Shown in pieces: positions 17,900-25,191 of a DNA stretch of 25,191 bases (the stretch's first letter is position 1; every line of letters starts with the position of its first letter). Under the pieces are notes generated by a model. That model ran no database searches and was not told the DNA's origin. It saw only the letters and a program-made list of their open reading frames with translations. Both the position numbers and the translations under genes were made by a program. The DNA comes from Crocosphaera sp038442745 (lineage in GTDB: Bacteria; Cyanobacteriota; Cyanobacteriia; Cyanobacteriales; Microcystaceae), in the NCBI RefSeq assembly GCF_038442745.1, contig NZ_JARVCN010000392.1, forward strand, positions 1 through 25,191, in the 5' to 3' direction.

Positions 17900-19117
17900 T
17901 TAATTTCTCTTTAAAGCAACAATAGGTTCTAAAGCTGCCGCTTGTTTGGCAGGAAACACCCCAAAAAATAACCCGATCGCACTAGAAGTCCCTACTGCTA
18001 CGATAACAGCTAGGGGTGACAAATAGGGTGAGAGGGGAGAGACGACACCGATAACTGTGATTAAACCGCCACCGAGTACAATACCAAAAGCTCCTCCCAC
18101 CACAGAAAGAATCAAAGCTTCAACCAGAAATTGCTGTAAAATGTCCTTTTGAGTCGCACCGATCGCTTTCCGTAAGCCGATTTCTTGGGTGCGTTCTGTA
18201 ATCGAGACTAACATAATATTCATAATACCGATCCCTCCTACCAACAAAGAGATTCCAGCAATTACAGATAGCATCAAAATCAATGCTGTGGTGATTTGGT
18301 CAACAATTTGTAAAATATCTTTTTGGGTTTCCACATTAAAATCGTCTTCTCCTGTAATTTTATGCCGTAGTCGTAATAAATTTTCGATCTGAAAACGAGC
18401 AGCTTTAATACTATCAGGATCTCTTGCAGACACAGCAATAAAGGTTACTTGGGTTCCGTAAGGAGAGTTTCTCCCCACCAACTGATTGGCCATAGTAGTG
18501 ATGGGAACATAGGCAACCAGATCCTGATTAGTGTTAAGAAAAGACCCTTTGGCCTTCATAATACCAATAACTTCAAAAATCTCTTGCTTAATGCGAATTT
18601 GTTTCCCAACAGCGTTTTCTTCCTCAAACAGTCGTTCTTTTAAATCCGGTCCCAAGACAACAACACGACTATTCCGTTTAAGATCCGAATCAGATAAAAA
18701 CCGTCCTTCTGCTATTTCGTAGTTTCTCACAGCCAAAAAGTCGGGGGTTACCCCAAAAACTAACTCGATGGCATTTCGACCCCGATAGCTCATTATATCC
18801 CTTAAATTTAGCTGAGGAGCCACTTTAGCCACCGCCGGCACTTGAGATGCAATGGCATTAGCGTCTTCGAGAACCAGAGTTTTAGGCGGTTCTATACTCA
18901 TGTTTCGAGTATCCTTTGATCCCGGGTTGATAAACAGCACATTTGGACCCAAGGAGTTTAACTGTTCTAGAGCCAATTTTTGACCAGCTTGACCAACTCC
19001 CACAATAGAAATAACCGAAGCACTACCAATAATTATCCCTAACATGGTGAGCGCACTTCGTTGTTTGTTGATTAACAAAGTCGCCACAGCCATGTTAAGG
19101 GTTTCTAGAATGTTCAT
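17900..19117 (-). CDS. MacB/FtsX-family ABC transporter permease
   Basis: A 405-residue inner-membrane permease. The N-terminus carries the typical LTMLGIIIGSASVI membrane segment (~21-44). A large periplasmic MacB_PCD-like domain follows (~45-270), then the FtsX core with three membrane segments (~278-305, ~330-357, ~368-392), including GGIGIMNIMLVSITERTQEIG and LRKAIGATQKDI, the hallmark cytoplasmic coupling region. Proteins of this family (MacB, LolC/E, DevC) act mechanically on periplasmic or outer-leaflet substrates rather than forming a classic channel. The ATG overlaps the stop of the upstream DUF4347 gene as ATGA, which implies translational coupling, and the ATPase gene follows after 5 nt. 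A periplasmic adaptor partner would be expected. The nearby HlyD protein is the only candidate in the window, although its architecture fits type I secretion better. Confidence 0.93.
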   Translation of the reverse strand: MNILETLNMAVATLLINKQRSALTMLGIIIGSASVISIVGVGQAGQKLALEQLNSLGPNVLFINPGSKDTRNMSIEPPKTLVLEDANAIASQVPAVAKVAPQLNLRDIMSYRGRNAIELVFGVTPDFLAVRNYEIAEGRFLSDSDLKRNSRVVVLGPDLKERLFEEENAVGKQIRIKQEIFEVIGIMKAKGSFLNTNQDLVAYVPITTMANQLVGRNSPYGTQVTFIAVSARDPDSIKAARFQIENLLRLRHKITGEDDFNVETQKDILQIVDQITTALILMLSVIAGISLLVGGIGIMNIMLVSITERTQEIGLRKAIGATQKDILQQFLVEALILSVVGGAFGIVLGGGLITVIGVVSPLSPYLSPLAVIVAVGTSSAIGLFFGVFPAKQAAALEPIVALKRN

Positions 19118-21675
19118 GTTGAAATATCAATCCTCGCGATCGCGTCGTTGAAGTCTTTGTCCCCTAGGTTGAAGAATTCTTCAAACCCGATAGTTTGACT
19201 ATCGATGCCGATTATATGGTCTACTTGATCCGGGTTGGCCAGACGATAATTAAAGTAGGCGATCGGCTCTAATATGGGGTCGTTATTAATATTATCAGCT
19301 AAAAAACTATCAACAGTTCCGTTAGTAATCAAAAAAGGAGCCAATATTTTTCGGTCGTTGCTCGATAAAGTGACGCTACCGCTACCGCTTCCTTGGAACC
19401 CTAGTACCCTGTTTCTGATAGCTTCTGCTGCGTACCCTGGCGCACCTGGAGCGATTCCGTTAATTGTTCCTGATGTATCATCCACTTCGTAGAGGCCGAT
19501 AAAGTTATCGTAAACCCCATCGGCGTTGACTGTGAATTGCACCACGATATTGTCATCAATGGTACCGTCCCTATCAAAATCTGCATTGCGTAGGTCTAAC
19601 GCCTCCCCTGATGTATCGTCTTCTAAGGAAAGATTTCGGGGAGACTCATCCTCTGTGACTTCGATACTGAGGCTAAGATCGTCAAAGTTTTCGCCGTTTT
19701 CCTCAGAAAGCTCGAAATCTAGTTGTAATTGATTCGAGCCGTTTTCTGAAGCAGTTCGCACTGGATTAAATCCATTGTTAGCTGAGGGTGTAGCAAACAC
19801 CACTCGACTTTCGGGCATATTTTCACTGGTAATACCGGTACCACTAATAATCCCTTGTGTTGTGTCATTCAAAACGGCGTAAAAGCCTATCCGTTGGTTT
19901 CCCGAGAAGTCTGATAACGTTTGGGTGGGATTACCAAAAACATTATTTGGTAACTGAGCAAAAAGGGGTCTTGCTCGGCCGAGGGCGACGTTTTGATAGT
20001 TGTCGTCTCCTGGTCTAACATCCGCAACCCCATCTCCATCTGTATCAAACCCTCCTTGATCGTCGTCCACCTCGAATATTCCTACTTCGATCGCCCTGGC
20101 TAAATTCCCCCCCACAAGACTAAATTTGGCGTTGATGGTTTGTAGAGGAGATCCCACAAACTGTAATGTATTGGCTTGTGTGTCCAGTTCTAGGGGCAAT
20201 ATGGAGGTATCTACGAGGGAAAAGGTAGCGGAGTTGGCTACTGGATCAACTACGTAAGTTTCTTCTGGTTCTAAGGTAAAACTTAAGGACTCTAACCCTT
20301 CTTCGATGCCATCGTTGAGTACAGGGAGGCTAATGGTTGCGGTTGGTTCGGTTACGGTTAGAGAAAAACCCCCACGATCTTCGTCAAAAACTAAGGAATT
20401 ACCCCCCGTAACGGTTGCCTGAGCGAGATTAAATTCCTCTAGTCTATTACTCAAGTTCGTACTAATAAAGACTACTAGACCTTCTTCTGAGGGGTTTTGG
20501 TCTAAGGTCAAAGTGAGAACTGCAGTGGTTTGTTCTGTTTCAACTAGCAGTTGTGGACTACCGCTTAATTCAACCGATGGGTTACGGTCAGGATCTGTAG
20601 GATCTGTGGGATCTGTAGGATCTGTGGGATCTGTAGGATCTGTAGGATCTGTAGGATCTGTGGGATCTGTGGGATTTGTGGGATCTGTGGGATTTGTGGG
20701 ATCTGTAGGATCTGTGGGATCTGTGGGATCTGTGGGATCTGTGGGATCTGTAGGATCTGTGGGATCTAAGTCATCACGGGTATCGACAAAAGTAATGGTG
20801 ATTGAACTGGCGCTGGAATCTACTGTGTAGCCGTCTCCTTGTTGTAAGGTATAAATAACATCCTGAGGTGCTTCCGCAATCCCATCCATAAAAATGGGAG
20901 AACTGATGGTAGCGATCTGTTCAGTAATATTGAAGCTAAACGCTGTATTGTCGAAGTCAGGTACTGGAAAATCTCCACCGACTACGGTTATATCGAAGAC
21001 AGTGAGTTGATTCAAATTTTCGGGAACGTCACCTGCAACTGTAACGGTTACACCCCCCTCAGGAGGGGGTTCACTTAGCTCGAAGCGAAAAGTGAGTATG
21101 GTTCCTTCTTCTTCGATGAGGATTGTTGTGGGTGCTACTAAACGAATGGTGGGGTCAAAAGTTCCCCTGTAAGCTTCTTGAACTAAGGGGCTTAAGGCCA
21201 AACTTTCAAATACATTCCCCAGTCGATAGTCTAGTTGCCAACTGCCTCCTTTGTGGGGATTACCAACTCGTTTGGTGGATGCTGTTAAAGCGGTTCCTGT
21301 TAGTTGGTGCCAACGGCTCAAAAATTCTTGCCCGATGTTTCCTGCTGCCACCTGACATCCATAGAGAACAACGGAGGTGACTGTCTTTGCCCATTGTTTT
21401 AGGGCAGTTTCATATTCTGCTAATGTACCTAAACCTAGTTGTTGTTCACCAAGGTACAAGGAACCAGGACTTCCATGAGATACAAGGTGAAGACTGGTAA
21501 TATTTGGTTGTTTTTTTAACGCCTCGGTAATCTGTTGGATGCTATTTTGCTGAGGGTTAAGAACCAGGGTAGAGGTTCCTTCTGTTACTCCTGTTATCAG
21601 CTGTTGAGGAGAGTCTACACTGGGATCAATTACGACTAACCGAGTCGGTTCTATCCTTTGGTTATGGTTTTTCAT
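19114..21675 (-). CDS. DUF4347 / Calx-beta / DUF4114 multidomain secreted-type protein
   Basis: An 853-residue acidic protein with no N-terminal signal peptide. Residues ~12-170 form a DUF4347 domain with HLVSHG (His67) and LYGCQ (Cys107), a His/Cys spacing that recalls clan-CD (caspase-like) folds; catalysis is not shown. A Calx-beta-like beta-sandwich follows (~172-302), then an Asp-Pro-Thr repeat linker (~304-361), then a second Calx-beta-like unit (~365-485). The rest contains two related segments (~490-660 and ~690-853), each with a G-[IL]-[FY]-E-V-D-D motif and a DxDxDG calcium-type loop (near 541 and 697). The last ends in the DUF4114 mark GDKDFNDAI. Proteins of this build are usually large surface or secreted adhesin-like products. 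The lack of a signal peptide, the calcium-type loops and the adjacent HlyD adaptor suggest type I secretion (inference). It is translationally coupled to the permease gene. Confidence 0.85.
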   Translation of the reverse strand: MKNHNQRIEPTRLVVIDPSVDSPQQLITGVTEGTSTLVLNPQQNSIQQITEALKKQPNITSLHLVSHGSPGSLYLGEQQLGLGTLAEYETALKQWAKTVTSVVLYGCQVAAGNIGQEFLSRWHQLTGTALTASTKRVGNPHKGGSWQLDYRLGNVFESLALSPLVQEAYRGTFDPTIRLVAPTTILIEEEGTILTFRFELSEPPPEGGVTVTVAGDVPENLNQLTVFDITVVGGDFPVPDFDNTAFSFNITEQIATISSPIFMDGIAEAPQDVIYTLQQGDGYTVDSSASSITITFVDTRDDLDPTDPTDPTDPTDPTDPTDPTDPTNPTDPTNPTDPTDPTDPTDPTDPTDPTDPTDPTDPDRNPSVELSGSPQLLVETEQTTAVLTLTLDQNPSEEGLVVFISTNLSNRLEEFNLAQATVTGGNSLVFDEDRGGFSLTVTEPTATISLPVLNDGIEEGLESLSFTLEPEETYVVDPVANSATFSLVDTSILPLELDTQANTLQFVGSPLQTINAKFSLVGGNLARAIEVGIFEVDDDQGGFDTDGDGVADVRPGDDNYQNVALGRARPLFAQLPNNVFGNPTQTLSDFSGNQRIGFYAVLNDTTQGIISGTGITSENMPESRVVFATPSANNGFNPVRTASENGSNQLQLDFELSEENGENFDDLSLSIEVTEDESPRNLSLEDDTSGEALDLRNADFDRDGTIDDNIVVQFTVNADGVYDNFIGLYEVDDTSGTINGIAPGAPGYAAEAIRNRVLGFQGSGSGSVTLSSNDRKILAPFLITNGTVDSFLADNINNDPILEPIAYFNYRLANPDQVDHIIGIDSQTIGFEEFFNLGDKDFNDAIARIDIST
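20591..20761. repeat. Nineteen 9-bp tandem units encoding an Asp-Pro-Thr linker
   Basis: The plus-strand unit is GGATCTGTR, repeated 19 times without a break, followed by a degenerate partial unit (GGATCTAAG). Read on the minus strand it codes for (D-P-T)n between two Calx-beta-like domains. Two units carry GGATTTGTG, which changes Asp to Asn. The purine at position 9 varies at a synonymous site. The unit is a multiple of three, so copy-number change would alter linker length but not frame. Confidence 0.95.
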
Positions 21676-21777
21676 ACGCGAGTTATTTTTCTAACGTCTA
21701 TCGTCTCAATGGGAGGAGTTAATTCGTTAGTGGATTAATAATTATTTGTGGTCAATTTTTACTTACCTTCTTCTATG

Positions 21778-23508
21778 CTAACGCACCTGTTTGAGACTTT
21801 CTATTTTTTTAGTAAATAATTCGGTAAGCAAACTCATAACGGTGCGATCTTCCCTCACTTTTATGTTGACACTGACTGACATTCCTGATTGTAGGGGAAT
21901 TTCCCTGCCGTCGGTTTCCAGTAACTGGGTGTCTAGTTTCACTTTTACGGGAAAACGGTAATAGTTATCAATTTCATCCGGGGGCAAAGCATCAGAACCG
22001 ATGGAGATTACTTCTCCTTTGATATCACCAAATTCGCTAAAGGGGAAGGAGTCGATTCTAATATCGCTTTTCATGCCTTCGCGGACAAAACCGATGTCTT
22101 GGTTGGTGACATTTACTTCAGCTACTAAGAAATCATCGGGGACAATTTTTAGGAGGGCTTCTGTTTGGGATGGGGGTGGCACATATCCGGGAGTAGCTTG
22201 TAGGTCAAAAACCGTTCCCGCAACGGGCGATCGCAGTTCTTGGTATTTTAGGGTTACTTGAACCCCACTCACTTGACTATCGAGTTCGGCGATGCGTTTT
22301 TCGTTTTCTACAACGTTTTTGGTAAGTTGACTGTCAATATCGGCAATTCTTTGGTTGTTACTGGCTATTTTATCCCTAATTTCCCGTTCTGCTAAGGCAG
22401 TAGTGTTGGTTAGTTGCACTTGAGCTTGGCTAATAGCCAGTTGTAATCTCTGTTGTTCTTCGGCTAGTTGGTCGATTTCTGCTAGACGATTTTCTATTTG
22501 TTGCTGCTGACGTTCATACTCGATCGCACCATTGCCCCTACTCTCTACTAGGGCAGCGTAGCGATCGTTAACTTGCTGTTCTTGCTGTTTGATTTGCATT
22601 TGGGCGATCGCTCCCTCTTCCAGTAGGGGAGTAACGTCCTTTAACATTTCTTGTTCGATTTCTAAACTTTCACGGGCTCGAGCTTGTGCCATTTGGTTGC
22701 GAACATCTATGTTTTCTAATACCTGCTGATCTTTAGCTAGTTGGACTTCAGCTTCGGTTAGTTTAACTTGATTTTGGTTGAGTTGCTTCTGCAATTTTTG
22801 CACTTCTATCTGGGCGGACCTAGCTCTAGAGATAACTTCTGTTCTTGTGGCTTGTAGCCTGGCAAGCTCTTGTACAGTTAGGTTTGGGGTTACTGCACCT
22901 TCGTTTACTAATCCTGCAAAGATTCCTTGAAAGAGACGATTCTCGCTGACTAAAGTTGTTCTACTACGGGCTAAGTCTGCAACGGTTGGTGATAGTTTTA
23001 GCCGTGCGATCGCTGCTTCAACCTGGTAAGCGTCTAGGGATTGTTGGATTAGGGTTTGGTAGAATTTATTTTCTTGTTGCAAGTTTTGCAGAATTTTCTT
23101 TAAGGAGGCTAACTCCGCAAACGATGCGGTGGAGTCTAGTTTCAAAAGCACTTGATCTTGTTCAACTTGATCTCCTTCTTCGACATAAACTTCTTCTACC
23201 ACACCACTAACCGGTGCTTGAACCTCTTTAACACTCCCTTGGGGCTTTAATTGTCCTTTTGCTGGTATTGATTGCTCAATTTTGGCTACATTTGCCCAGA
23301 TTAGTCCTGCAGTTGTTACAGTGACAATGGCACCCACTACGGCTCGTGACCAGAAGGGGGTTTGTTGCAACATGACGGAGCGATCGAAGTTTCTTTTGGG
23401 AGCAAAGCGTCTGAGAATTCCAGGTGATGCCTCTTCGACGTTTAAAGGGGGATCGATTGGTTCTTGGGGTTGGGGGTTATTTGTCAGGTCATCTCTATAT
23501 TGACTCAT
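21778..23508 (-). CDS. HlyD-family membrane fusion protein (type I secretion adaptor)
   Basis: A 576-residue periplasmic adaptor that links an inner-membrane ABC exporter to an outer-membrane channel. It has a Pro-rich cytoplasmic N-terminus, one membrane segment (~54-73), and a first half-lipoyl motif (QAPVSGVVEEVYVEEGDQV, ~95-115). A very long Gln/Glu-rich coiled-coil hairpin follows (~130-410), then the second lipoyl half (LRSPVAGTVFDL) and a beta-barrel ending in LQSGMSVSVNIKVRE. That C-terminal signature fits HlyD proteins of type I and bacteriocin/peptidase-type exporters better than DevB- or MacA-type adaptors. It is longer than E. coli HlyD (about 480 aa), mainly in the coiled coil. 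The partner ATPase (HlyB-like) is not in the window. The gene sits 102 nt upstream of the DUF4347 protein gene. A GGA-containing stretch (AACGGAAAA) directly precedes the ATG. Confidence 0.92.
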   Translation of the reverse strand: MSQYRDDLTNNPQPQEPIDPPLNVEEASPGILRRFAPKRNFDRSVMLQQTPFWSRAVVGAIVTVTTAGLIWANVAKIEQSIPAKGQLKPQGSVKEVQAPVSGVVEEVYVEEGDQVEQDQVLLKLDSTASFAELASLKKILQNLQQENKFYQTLIQQSLDAYQVEAAIARLKLSPTVADLARSRTTLVSENRLFQGIFAGLVNEGAVTPNLTVQELARLQATRTEVISRARSAQIEVQKLQKQLNQNQVKLTEAEVQLAKDQQVLENIDVRNQMAQARARESLEIEQEMLKDVTPLLEEGAIAQMQIKQQEQQVNDRYAALVESRGNGAIEYERQQQQIENRLAEIDQLAEEQQRLQLAISQAQVQLTNTTALAEREIRDKIASNNQRIADIDSQLTKNVVENEKRIAELDSQVSGVQVTLKYQELRSPVAGTVFDLQATPGYVPPPSQTEALLKIVPDDFLVAEVNVTNQDIGFVREGMKSDIRIDSFPFSEFGDIKGEVISIGSDALPPDEIDNYYRFPVKVKLDTQLLETDGREIPLQSGMSVSVNIKVREDRTVMSLLTELFTKKIESLKQVR

Positions 23509-23553
23509 TTTTCCGTTGCTTTTCCTTTGAAGACTGCACCAGCTTAATCAACT

Positions 23554-23582
23554 ATTATAGTAGGAATTTTAACGTTTATTAA
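23554..23582 (-). promoter_or_regulatory. Candidate sigma-70-type promoter for the HlyD-to-NRPS operon
   Basis: On the minus strand a perfect TATAAT (23559-23554) is preceded after exactly 17 nt by TTAATA (23582-23577), which matches four of six -35 consensus positions. Transcription would begin about 35-40 nt upstream of the HlyD ATG at 23508. The region is AT-rich, so a chance match is possible, but position, spacing and orientation all fit. Confidence 0.45.
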
Positions 23583-23603
23583 TTAAGCGGATTTGCTATT
23601 AGG

Positions 23604-23657
23604 TGTGCCTCATGAGTCCCAGAAAAGCTATAGCAGTTCCCATACTTGTGAGGTACA
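23604..23657. repeat. Imperfect intergenic inverted repeat (CATGAGG type)
   Basis: GTGCCTCATGAGT (23604-23616) is the imperfect reverse complement of ACTTGTGAGGTAC (23645-23657), with ten of 13 positions pairing. The 28-nt middle contains the small palindrome GCTATAGC. It lies between the membrane-protein gene and the putative HlyD promoter. It looks like one of the dispersed intergenic repeats common in cyanobacteria, but could also form a transcript hairpin. No T-run follows on either strand, so it is not called a terminator. Confidence 0.45.
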
Positions 23658-23670
23658 AATTTTTCTAGTT

Positions 23671-23769
23671 TTAGGAGTCAGGAGTTCCTAACTCCGTTCC
23701 GGCGCTGTCGCACAGTAGTCAGGAGTGAGGAGGCAGGTGTGGAATGTACTTTAATAACTCGCAAAGTAC
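23671..23769. repeat. Short direct and inverted repeats (AGGAGTCA-type) in the spacer
   Basis: AGGAGTC/AGGAGTT copies start at 23673 and recur as AGTCAGGAGTGAGGAG near 23716, a degenerate short repeat typical of cyanobacterial spacers. GGAGTT-CCT-AACTCC (23681-23695) is a perfect 6-bp inverted repeat. GTACTTT (23746-23752) and AAAGTAC (23763-23769) form a perfect 7-bp stem around a 10-nt loop, about 40 nt past the stop of the membrane-protein gene. That stem could help 3-prime-end formation, although no U-tract is seen. No gene is visible in the whole 23509-23811 spacer. Confidence 0.5.
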
Positions 23770-23811
23770 CGTATTATCTCCTCAAAAAAGATTTAACTCC
23801 TAAATCCTAAC

Positions 23812-25017
23812 TTAGTTTTGTTGTTTATTTTCTTTTTTCGGATCATTCTTTGAATCGTAACGTTGACCAGAAGAACGCACTTCAACAACTTTATTCAATA
23901 AATCAAACCAGAAAGGTGCGCCCTGTGCTAGAGCAAATGCTGTCAGAACCCAACCCGCAATTGCTAGTTTTCGCGACTGAGTTCGTTTTAGATAAAGTAT
24001 ATCATTAGTAATAGGCACGGTAAAACTATTACTTATCTGTGATTCAGTAAGATTAGCTTTGCTTTCCCAACCAATAGGAAAAGAACGAATTTGATTAACA
24101 TCAATTTCTTTAAACTTTTCGATACATTGACTTTTTTCTGAGTTTTCACATTCAGTTTGTACTGACGAGATTCTTTGTTCTACAAAACCGCTCAAGGTTT
24201 TATTCAATGCAGGATCGTTGTAAAGTTGATTAACAATATGAACAGTGTCAATATTCCAAGCAACAGCAATGACCAGTCCCAGAATAAAGGAAAGTCCAAA
24301 TGTATTTCTTTTATAAACACCTGTTGCACGGTCCATAGATTCGTTGTACCATACTGCAATATTTGCTCGAAATTCTTTGATTGTTGCTTCTCCATTTTTT
24401 GCTTTATATTTCGTTTTACGGGCTAAAGCAGAAAGATTTTCTCGCAACTCTTTGGGTAGTTTCGATAAATTTTTATTTTTACTTTGTGTATCTTTATTCA
24501 AGGAGTCTTCGAGTTCTTTAATAACATTATCTAGAGAGTTATTCCCGGTTTCAAAATTCAGACCGTAATCTTTTCTTAAAACTTCTAGTAAAATATCGGA
24601 AAATGCCTCAGCGTTTAGATAGGAAGGTCCGACAGAGTTCCAACCCTTCAAAAATTGTTTTAGCCATTTATTACCTTGTTGATTGAAGGATTTAATTAGC
24701 GGGTTTTCATAGAATTTATTAGTGACAGGAGGAGCATACCATTTGTATAAAAGAATCATCCTAAAAAATGATAATGACCTAAGGCTTTCAGCACCTCTTA
24801 GAAAAGCTAACGTGTAAAATTGGGATACTCCCGTGACACTTGTGTCTTTATCCTCTTCTGTATCTCCCAATAATGTTCGAATGCTAGACTTTAAATTTTT
24901 TGCTCTAAGTGCCAATAAAGCAACCACTTGTTCTTGTAAAGCTGAAAGAACAATACTCAGGGCAAAATAAACAAAAAATAGGTTGATAGCAATATTTAAA
25001 ATATTAGGAATTAGCAT
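23812..25017 (-). CDS. Conserved membrane protein of unknown function
   Basis: A 401-residue protein with no name I can support. An N-terminal hydrophobic segment (~3-33) is followed by a soluble, charged region (~38-225) that includes a Lys/Asn-rich stretch. Next come WYNESMDRATGVYKRNT (~223-239), a membrane segment ending in AWNIDTV (~240-262), a ~85-residue probably extracytoplasmic loop with two Cys (CENSEKSQC), and a third membrane segment. The latter runs into ALAQGAPFWFDLLNKVV (~350-380), before a polar tail. The MDR-GxYKR and GAPFWFDLLNK motifs recur, to my knowledge, in uncharacterised bacterial membrane proteins. The ATG at 25017 is the first standard start; the same frame stays open for 55 further codons upstream without ATG, GTG or TTG. 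It is separated from the HlyD gene by 303 nt containing repeats and a promoter candidate, so it is probably not part of the NRPS operon. Confidence 0.75.
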   Translation of the reverse strand: MLIPNILNIAINLFFVYFALSIVLSALQEQVVALLALRAKNLKSSIRTLLGDTEEDKDTSVTGVSQFYTLAFLRGAESLRSLSFFRMILLYKWYAPPVTNKFYENPLIKSFNQQGNKWLKQFLKGWNSVGPSYLNAEAFSDILLEVLRKDYGLNFETGNNSLDNVIKELEDSLNKDTQSKNKNLSKLPKELRENLSALARKTKYKAKNGEATIKEFRANIAVWYNESMDRATGVYKRNTFGLSFILGLVIAVAWNIDTVHIVNQLYNDPALNKTLSGFVEQRISSVQTECENSEKSQCIEKFKEIDVNQIRSFPIGWESKANLTESQISNSFTVPITNDILYLKRTQSRKLAIAGWVLTAFALAQGAPFWFDLLNKVVEVRSSGQRYDSKNDPKKENKQQN

Positions 25018-25191
25018 CGTTTGAGTTGAATTTTGAGTGGTTGCTTCTGAGAGTACATTAGATTCTTGATTATTATTAGTTGAAGATATTCCGTTCTGAC
25101 CTGAAGTATTAGCACTAACTTGACAATAATCTTTTGTATAGCAATCAGGAATGAGGTGTGAGAAAATGAAAGAATAGTAAATCTAGACTAA
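25018..25191. other. Right-edge region with open frame lacking a start codon
   Basis: On the minus strand the frame of the membrane-protein gene continues upstream from 25017 to a TAG at 25185-25183. It reads a Ser/Thr/Asn/Gln-rich sequence (for example TSGQNGISSTNNNQES) with two Cys, but has no ATG, GTG or TTG. It may be untranslated leader, a decayed N-terminus, or coding from a rare start. TATAGCAATCAGGAATGAGG at 25137-25156 resembles the TATAGCA-containing repeat near 23629. No separate gene is supported. Confidence 0.35.

Noticed and set aside
20591..20761. CRISPR-like regular repetition
   Set aside because: The units are 9 bp and contiguous with no spacers; this is a coding tandem repeat.
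20513..20830. Plus-strand open frame with Val-Gly-Ser repeats
   Set aside because: It is the opposite-strand reading of the 9-bp repeat in the DUF4347 protein gene and has no independent domain or upstream signal.
23509..23811. Small insertion sequence or transposase remnant
   Set aside because: Inverted repeats are short and imperfect, and no transposase-like reading frame or target-site duplication is visible.

Overview
The window looks like chromosomal DNA of a cyanobacterium. It is AT-rich, carries many copies of the octamer GCGATCGC (HIP1), has CATGAGG- and AGGAGTCA-type intergenic repeats, and encodes a DUF4347/Calx-beta/DUF4114 secreted protein of a kind common in that phylum. The genus cannot be read from the sequence alone.

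Layout. One plus-strand gene at the left end (156-1328) encodes a fold-type I PLP aminotransferase. Everything else is on the minus strand and reads right to left: a conserved membrane protein of unknown role (25017-23812); a HlyD-family type I secretion adaptor (23508-21778); a large DUF4347/Calx-beta/DUF4114 protein (21675-19114); a MacB/FtsX-type permease (19117-17900); an ABC ATPase (17894-17001); and two giant nonribosomal peptide synthetases (NRPSs), 16905-9271 and 9193-1460. From the HlyD gene leftward the spacers are 102, -4 (ATGA overlap), 5, 95 and 77 nt, so these six genes probably form one long operon. A plausible sigma-70-type promoter lies just upstream of the HlyD gene.

How the parts may work together. 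Each NRPS has the order C-A-PCP-C-A-PCP-E. Specificity residues read by eye suggest Gly then Ala for the left synthetase and Gly then Val for the right one, and each ends in an epimerase. The right synthetase begins with a DCL-type condensation domain (accepts a D-residue donor) and the left one does not. The likely assembly order is therefore left then right, giving (X-)Gly-D-Ala-Gly-D-Val, the reverse of gene order. No thioesterase, reductase or loading module is visible, so release and initiation are unexplained. The ATPase/permease pair is a candidate exporter for the peptide. The HlyD adaptor and the DUF4347 protein look like an adaptor and a possible type I secretion substrate, although no HlyB-type ATPase is present.

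The most striking structural signal is a 1.9-kb A-PCP cassette shared by the two synthetases at a constant 7808-bp offset. Its ~1-kb core is identical by eye, its codon use differs from the neighbouring modules, and it contains no HIP1 sites. This points to recent gene conversion or cassette replacement of a glycine-specific module.
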